This document shows positions 59,633 to 64,000 of a DNA stretch of 64,000 nucleotides, piece by piece. Every line of letters begins with the position of its first letter. Position 1 is the first letter of the stretch. The position numbers and the translations under genes were made by a program. This stretch comes from Mycobacterium nebraskense (GTDB taxonomy: Bacteria > Actinomycetota > Actinomycetes > Mycobacteriales > Mycobacteriaceae): positions 82,551-146,550 of the forward strand of contig NZ_LQPH01000138.1 of assembly GCF_002102255.1 (NCBI RefSeq), in the 5' to 3' direction. Under the pieces are notes generated by a model. It ran no database searches, had not been told where the DNA came from, and saw nothing but the letters and a program-made list of their open reading frames with translations.

Positions 59633-60697
59633 TTAGTCGCGATCGATCTTGTCGAGCGGATTGGAGCGCTCGAGCATCCCATAGGTCTCTACGCCATCCC
59701 AGGTGTAGCGCACGCCGGCCTGCTGCAGCGCGGGGAAACTGGGCATCTCCTGCTTGAGCGCCTGCATCGAGTACATGTCGTCGTTGTGGTGGATGTCATG
59801 GGTGGAAAAGACGGTTTCGCCGGCGATTTCGACGACGCCATCCGCCGTCTGCAGCACCAGCGAGACATCCTCGCCCAACGGCCGAAGCCGGGTCAGCCAC
59901 GGTACCTGGACAGCTCGGGCCGGGACGAGGCCGCCGTCTCCCGTGAAGACGAATCCCTCGTTGAACGAGGCCTCGCCATCGGCGCGAGGCGGGTAGGCGA
60001 TGTATCCGAAAGCTCTGCCGTCGGGGAAGACCGCCGACTGCCACGAGTGTCCCCAGAAGCCGGCGAGCTTGCGCACTCCGGTACGCCGGATTCGCAGCCC
60101 ACTGCCGGTGAACCTGTGGTCTTTGTCGGCCGCGTGGAATTCGCCTGTGGCGGTGAACAACTGCTCGCACCGCGGGCCGCCCATGATGGCGCCCACCGCG
60201 GTCGTCTTGAGTTGTGCGTCGGCGTCGGGCTGCAGTGCACCCTGCACCCAGGGGGGAACCGCCATCTTCGCCTCGACACGAAAACTGATGTCCACCGACG
60301 GGCCATCCTTCTTCCCGTCGACCAAGTCGGCAGAGGACGTCTGCACCGCCGGCCCGTCATACGACATCGTCCAGGTTTCGAAGGGCTCGATGCAGCGGAA
60401 CGCGAGGCCCCCGGCGCCCAAGACGCTGGCCCGCCCGTCGGACCCCTGGGCGGGCAGCGACGGCCCGTTGCCCCGCAACCGGTAGACCCGGCCGTCGGGG
60501 AAAGCGGCATTCACTTGGATGTCGTGGGCGTCCCAATTGGCGCCTACGGCTTCGATTCCGATGCGCGGCAAGCCAATCTCGCCGCGGTCGTCGACCACCC
60601 AAAAGCTCACCGAGTCACGCATCTCCGGATCCTGCGGCCGCTGAGCCAACATGTACTCGCGCGCCGGATCGATACCCCCGGTCAGATCAATGGTCAT
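59633..60697 (-). CDS. DUF7064/DUF7065-like protein, catabolic operon
   Basis: 354 residues from the ATG at 60697, overlapping the preceding sulfotransferase by 11 nt. Beta-strand-rich with many Trp/Gly/Asp motifs (FGYIAYPPRADGEASFNEGF). Distant paralogue of the protein at 13852-14991, with which it shares the overall organisation. Function unknown; its constant presence in SDR and sulfotransferase neighbourhoods suggests binding or conversion of a hydrophobic substrate. Confidence 0.75.
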   Translation of the reverse strand: MTIDLTGGIDPAREYMLAQRPQDPEMRDSVSFWVVDDRGEIGLPRIGIEAVGANWDAHDIQVNAAFPDGRVYRLRGNGPSLPAQGSDGRASVLGAGGLAFRCIEPFETWTMSYDGPAVQTSSADLVDGKKDGPSVDISFRVEAKMAVPPWVQGALQPDADAQLKTTAVGAIMGGPRCEQLFTATGEFHAADKDHRFTGSGLRIRRTGVRKLAGFWGHSWQSAVFPDGRAFGYIAYPPRADGEASFNEGFVFTGDGGLVPARAVQVPWLTRLRPLGEDVSLVLQTADGVVEIAGETVFSTHDIHHNDDMYSMQALKQEMPSFPALQQAGVRYTWDGVETYGMLERSNPLDKIDRD

Positions 60698-61850
60698 CCG
60701 TTGGCTCCTGTTCGTCGGTGTTTCGGTGCGCAGTCCACCGGCGCGCACAATCGACATAGCGCGCGAATCGGGGCCGGACCTCGTCTAGGTCAATGCCGAA
60801 CTCCACCGGGTCGGCGTGTGAGCTCGGCTCACGCTCGGTGGCGGCGTGCGTCCACCAACTCTGCATTCGTGCTTCGAACCGGGCACCCACAGGGGCGCCC
60901 AGCCATGCATACAATCGGGTGACCTCGCCGATCGGATCGTCCTGCATGGCGCGGAAGTCGATGTCGTAGAACCGATCCTCTGCGCCGTTCGCGCGGAACT
61001 CCAGTGCGCGCTCCATCCCCAGCGACCAATGCTCGATGTTGAGCCGGCCGATGTAGTGGCGGTCGATCTCGTTGCTGAACGATCCGATGATGTCGGCGTA
61101 CAGATCGGCCACCGACAAGATGACGTCGGTCGGATCGCGGTGTGTCATCACGAATCGCGCGTCCGGAAACACAGCGTCCAGGGCGCCCAGCCATAACACG
61201 TGCGACGGGCATTTCAGGCGCCACGGCCGCTCGGGCTCGCCCCACTGCAGCAGCTTCATCACCCGTCGCTGATACCGCAGCGTCGGGACGAGGTCGGCCT
61301 CCTGGATCAACCACGTTGAATAAGAGGGGATTTCGGCGAAGGACTGGAAGATGTGCGACTTGAAGTCGAGAGCCATCAACTCGTGGCACTCCATCGGGCC
61401 ATGCGTGTCACCCGGTACGTGGTGGCGGGTGCCGACCATTTCGCCCTTGTCGAACGGGATGCGTGGATCGACGCCCCGCACCGTCGCGGGCGGCGGACAC
61501 GGTTGCGACGATTCCCATCGCCGTAGATACCGGACATCGGGATCCTGCGCCAGCAGCATCGACAGCGCGGTGGACCCGGTCCGCGGCAATCCCAGACCGA
61601 TCAGCGGCTCGTTGATGGGTACGTCGTCGATCTCGGGATGGCGTCGATACCAATCCTCGACCTGCAAACGCTGCGACAGGTAACCCACGATGCGCTGATG
61701 CAGGAACGCCTGGCCGCGGTCGTCCAGCCGTGCCTCGTCGCGCAGCGCGGCGAGCAGGATGTCGAGGCCTTCGGCGAACGAGTCGTCGCCGAAGTCGGCC
61801 AACCCGTTCTGCCCGATCGCCTCCTCCATGACCTCGGCGTTAGTCAGCAA
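60687..61850 (-). CDS. Sulfotransferase-family protein, TTG start
   Basis: 387 residues from the TTG at 61850, with AGAAGG eight bases upstream. The frame is open to 61997, but no ATG or GTG fits and the extra tail is Pro/Arg-rich. PAPS-binding loop LGLPRTGSTALSMLLAQD, 3'-phosphate region MTHRDPTDVILSVADLY. Closest in-window relative is the protein at 21197-22369. It lies between an SDR and the DUF7064/7065-like gene in the LysR-linked operon. Confidence 0.82.
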   Translation of the reverse strand: MLTNAEVMEEAIGQNGLADFGDDSFAEGLDILLAALRDEARLDDRGQAFLHQRIVGYLSQRLQVEDWYRRHPEIDDVPINEPLIGLGLPRTGSTALSMLLAQDPDVRYLRRWESSQPCPPPATVRGVDPRIPFDKGEMVGTRHHVPGDTHGPMECHELMALDFKSHIFQSFAEIPSYSTWLIQEADLVPTLRYQRRVMKLLQWGEPERPWRLKCPSHVLWLGALDAVFPDARFVMTHRDPTDVILSVADLYADIIGSFSNEIDRHYIGRLNIEHWSLGMERALEFRANGAEDRFYDIDFRAMQDDPIGEVTRLYAWLGAPVGARFEARMQSWWTHAATEREPSSHADPVEFGIDLDEVRPRFARYVDCARRWTAHRNTDEQEPTDDH

Positions 61851-61884
61851 CGCGGGCGCCTTCTGAAACTCGTTGCGGTCACTG

Positions 61885-62760
61885 CTAACCCATCCACTGG
61901 CCGCCGGCGACGTCGATGGTCTGGCCGCACAGGTAATCGGCGGCCTCCGAGGCCAGGAACGCGACCATGTTGGCGGCTTCCTCGGGCAACGAGGCACGCC
62001 CGAGTTGGACTTGGTTGGTGATCGCCTCGTGAATCGCGCCGCGGCCGGCGCGCTGCTGGTCGTCCTGCGGGTCGAGCAGGTACTGCCTCATCTCGGGTTT
62101 GATCATGATGCCCGGCGCCACGCCCAGGACATTGACACCGCGCGGCGCGACCTCGTGGGCGAGATTGCGGGTGAAACCGATCACCCCGGCCTTGCACGCG
62201 TTGTAGACGACGAGGCCGCGCTGCTGGATGCGGCCGCCGACCGATCCGATGTTGATGACCTTCCCCGAGCCCTGCGGAAGCAGGTACTGCAGTGCGGCAT
62301 GTGCGCCGTACATCATCATGGTCAGGCTGCCCAGGACCGTGTAATCGATCTCGTCCTTGGTCTGCCTCTCAAACGGACCGGCAGCGACCATCACCGGATT
62401 GTTGACCATGATGTCCAGGCCGCCGAGTACGCCGTGCGCCCGTTCCACCGCGGCGTGCACTTGATCCCAATCGGACATGTCGGCCTTGACGGGGATGGCC
62501 CGCACTCCCCAGCGCTGCTCGACCTCCTGAGCGCGCCGCTCCACCTTCTCGAAGGTCCGGCCGATCAGTGCCACATCGGCGCCGCAGCCGGCCAGCCGGT
62601 TGGCGATCGCCTGCCCCAGGCCGTCGCCCCCGGCACCCGTCACGAAGGCTTTCTTGCCGGACAGGTCCATCAGCTCAGTCACCCGCTTGCCGATGATGTG
62701 CTCGGGCAGCCGATCCAATCCCAGCAACTGCACCCAGTCCTGCTCGTCTTGCACCGTCAT
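61885..62760 (-). CDS. Short-chain dehydrogenase/reductase with N-terminal extension, first gene of LysR-linked operon
   Basis: 291 residues from the ATG at 62760, preceded by GAGAGGGA. ATG 62829 with GAGGT is a rival start. An extension of about 30 residues precedes the Rossmann fold (DLSGKKAFVTGAGGDGLGQA). Catalytic Tyr/Lys in VYNACKAGV and Ser in INIGSVGGRI. C-terminus GQTIDVAGGQWMG. Four further genes follow on the same strand. The LysR gene is divergent. Confidence 0.85.
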   Translation of the reverse strand: MTVQDEQDWVQLLGLDRLPEHIIGKRVTELMDLSGKKAFVTGAGGDGLGQAIANRLAGCGADVALIGRTFEKVERRAQEVEQRWGVRAIPVKADMSDWDQVHAAVERAHGVLGGLDIMVNNPVMVAAGPFERQTKDEIDYTVLGSLTMMMYGAHAALQYLLPQGSGKVINIGSVGGRIQQRGLVVYNACKAGVIGFTRNLAHEVAPRGVNVLGVAPGIMIKPEMRQYLLDPQDDQQRAGRGAIHEAITNQVQLGRASLPEEAANMVAFLASEAADYLCGQTIDVAGGQWMG

Positions 62761-62890
62761 CGCGGTCCCTCTCAGAAGCTCGACTCGATTCGCCAGCCAG
62801 ACCCGCACGGCATCCCACTGTGACGCCATGCTGACCTCGCCCGACGATATGGCGGGATCGAGGTGATCAGGTAATACCAATTCGGGAAAT

Positions 62891-62915
62891 CAGTCATGCC
62901 GATTTTGTATGACTG
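62891..62915. promoter_or_regulatory. LysR-type regulator box (T-N11-A)
   Basis: CAGTCAT-N11-ATGACTG: perfect 7-bp arms with an 11-base centre, so the innermost bases form the classical T-N11-A motif. It lies 15 nt before the LysR ATG (62931) and 130 nt upstream of the SDR start at 62760. Confidence 0.75.
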
Positions 62916-62930
62916 GTAGATCTGGAAGCG

Positions 62931-63896
62931 ATGGATACCCACCGACTCAAGTACTTCCTGCGGATAGCGGAGGAGGGCTCGATCTCGCGTGCCGCCGCCG
63001 TGTTGGGAGTCGCCCAACCGGCGCTGAGTCGCCAAATCCGGCTGTTGGAGGAAGACCTCGGCATCGTGCTTTTCCATCGGACTCGCAGGGGAGTGCACCT
63101 CACCGAGGAGGGCGAACGATTGCGCTCGTCGACGGCCGCACCCCTGCGCCAGCTTGAGCTCGCGGTCCGCTATGCGGGATCGCCGCTGGCGCGGATCGAG
63201 CGCGGATTGCTGTTCGGCATGGTGCCCACCGCGGCCGGTGTGCTGGCCGCGCCGCTCCTGGCGACACTGAGCGCGGCGTTTCCCAACGTGCATTTCCGGG
63301 TCGCGGTGGCCGAGACGGACGAACTCGTCCAGCGCATGCTCAAGGGCGCTATCGACTTGGCGGTGATCAATCCGGTGTCCGATGACCGCCTTTTCTACCG
63401 GCATCTCGTCGTCGAGGACCTCGTTCTCGTCGGGGGGCCAACGTCTGATCTGTCGCCCACCAGCCCAGTGTGCTTCAGTGACCTGGCCACGCTGCCGCTC
63501 GTGATGCCCAGCGCCGCCACCGGCATCCGCAATACTCTGGAGAACACCGCGCTTCGTCTGAAAGTTGGTATCACGGCGCGGTTTTCGACAGATTCGCTGG
63601 AGGTTGCGAAGAATCTGGTCGAGGCGGGCCTCGGGTATACGGTGCTGCCGCCGGCGGCTTGTGGCGCCGACGTCGACGCGGGACGGCTACGCTGCGCGCC
63701 CATCTGCGAGCCCGAAATAAGCCATCAGCTCGGGGTGGCGGCAACCGCCGCGCTGGAGCTGCCTCGCGAATTCGCGACGAAAATCGGGATCCTGCTGCGC
63801 GAAGAGGTCGCGCGGCTGACCAAATCCGGGTTCTGGGCCGCCCGATTTGAGCCCTCACACAGTTGGGATCCAAATTTCCCGGAGCCGCAACTCTAG
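62931..63896 (+). CDS. LysR-family transcriptional regulator
   Basis: 321 residues. N-terminal winged helix HRLKYFLRIAEEGSISRAAA then LGVAQPALSRQIRLLEEDLG. The C-terminal periplasmic-binding-like effector domain starts around residue 90 (LLFGMVPTAAGVLAAPLL). It is the likely activator of the divergent five-gene operon through the T-N11-A box. The inducer is probably a pathway intermediate. Confidence 0.93.
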   Translation: MDTHRLKYFLRIAEEGSISRAAAVLGVAQPALSRQIRLLEEDLGIVLFHRTRRGVHLTEEGERLRSSTAAPLRQLELAVRYAGSPLARIERGLLFGMVPTAAGVLAAPLLATLSAAFPNVHFRVAVAETDELVQRMLKGAIDLAVINPVSDDRLFYRHLVVEDLVLVGGPTSDLSPTSPVCFSDLATLPLVMPSAATGIRNTLENTALRLKVGITARFSTDSLEVAKNLVEAGLGYTVLPPAACGADVDAGRLRCAPICEPEISHQLGVAATAALELPREFATKIGILLREEVARLTKSGFWAARFEPSHSWDPNFPEPQL

Positions 63897-63935
63897 CCGG
63901 GGCTACGCTGCCCGATAGGTGGAAGGAGAATCTCA

Positions 63936-64000
63936 ATGACGTTGTCAAGCCGCCGCAGTAGTGGTTGCGGGTTGGTAGACAGCGTGGTCGCGCAGCATGG
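63936..64000 (+). CDS. Possible start of a CDS cut off by the window edge
   Basis: An ATG at 63936 follows a good ribosome-binding site (GGAAGGAGA) and opens 22 codons with no stop to the edge (MTLSSRRSSGCGLVDSVVAQ). The reverse strand is also open here and would read ...RDHAVYQPATTTAAA with a stop near 63945, which looks equally natural. The strand is therefore unresolved. Confidence 0.35.
   Translation, partial: MTLSSRRSSGCGLVDSVVAQH

Noticed and set aside
1..64000. CRISPR arrays, rRNA or tRNA genes, intact insertion sequences, prophage
   Set aside because: I saw no regularly spaced repeats, no transposase gene, no tRNA-like cloverleaf and no rRNA-like stretch, although a tRNA could be missed by eye.

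Overview
The window is high-GC actinobacterial DNA and almost certainly chromosomal sequence of a Mycobacterium. The evidence is a type VII secretion EccC ATPase, an MmpL transporter, an LpqC-type lipoprotein, a FadD17-like acyl-CoA ligase, a mycofactocin-type short-chain dehydrogenase, and a high density of TetR regulators, sulfotransferases, two-domain FadE proteins and CaiB-type CoA transferases. I see no rRNA, tRNA, CRISPR array or intact insertion sequence. All family names come from reading motifs, without database searches.

Layout. 1-8.6 kb: 3' part of an eccC gene converging on mmpL, a small companion ORF, and a histidine kinase/LuxR response regulator pair. 8.6-16.1 kb: a Rieske oxygenase with an amidohydrolase, two aminoglycoside-phosphotransferase-like proteins, a TetR regulator and a DUF7064/7065-like protein. 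16.1-21.1 kb: an anti-sigma/anti-anti-sigma pair, a catalase-like peroxidase with cytochrome b561, a class I aldolase and a triple-DUF190 protein. 21.2-24.1 kb: sulfotransferase and DUF1214 genes divergent from a TetR gene. 24.1-36.8 kb: the most striking region, an acyl-CoA catabolic cluster (two-domain acyl-CoA dehydrogenase, two thiolase-like/DUF35 pairs, amidohydrolase, fused CoA transferase, unknown 109-residue protein, PadR regulator, FadD17-like ligase). A TetR gene sits at one end, and the same 19-nt operator-like sequence lies at both ends.

36.9-43.9 kb: an SDR, an alpha/beta hydrolase divergent from its TetR, an SRPBCC-like protein, a TetR frame with no normal start codon behind a secreted lipase, and lpqC divergent from a MarR gene across a 25-nt palindrome. 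43.9-54.2 kb: a large ATPase-LuxR regulator divergent from a FAD oxidase, an FMN split-barrel protein, an L7/L12-like mini-protein, PaaX divergent from a second Rieske oxygenase, a Tat-exported deacetylase and a membrane-anchored esterase. 54.3-57.9 kb: a copper P-type ATPase with its CopZ-like chaperone and a membrane protein. 58.0-63.9 kb: a five-gene catabolic operon (three SDRs, sulfotransferase, DUF7064/7065-like) divergent from a LysR gene with a textbook T-N11-A box.

Overall this looks like a metabolic accessory region for lipid, steroid-like or aromatic compounds. Most catabolic units carry a dedicated local regulator, and for many of them a clear palindromic candidate operator can be read in the DNA.
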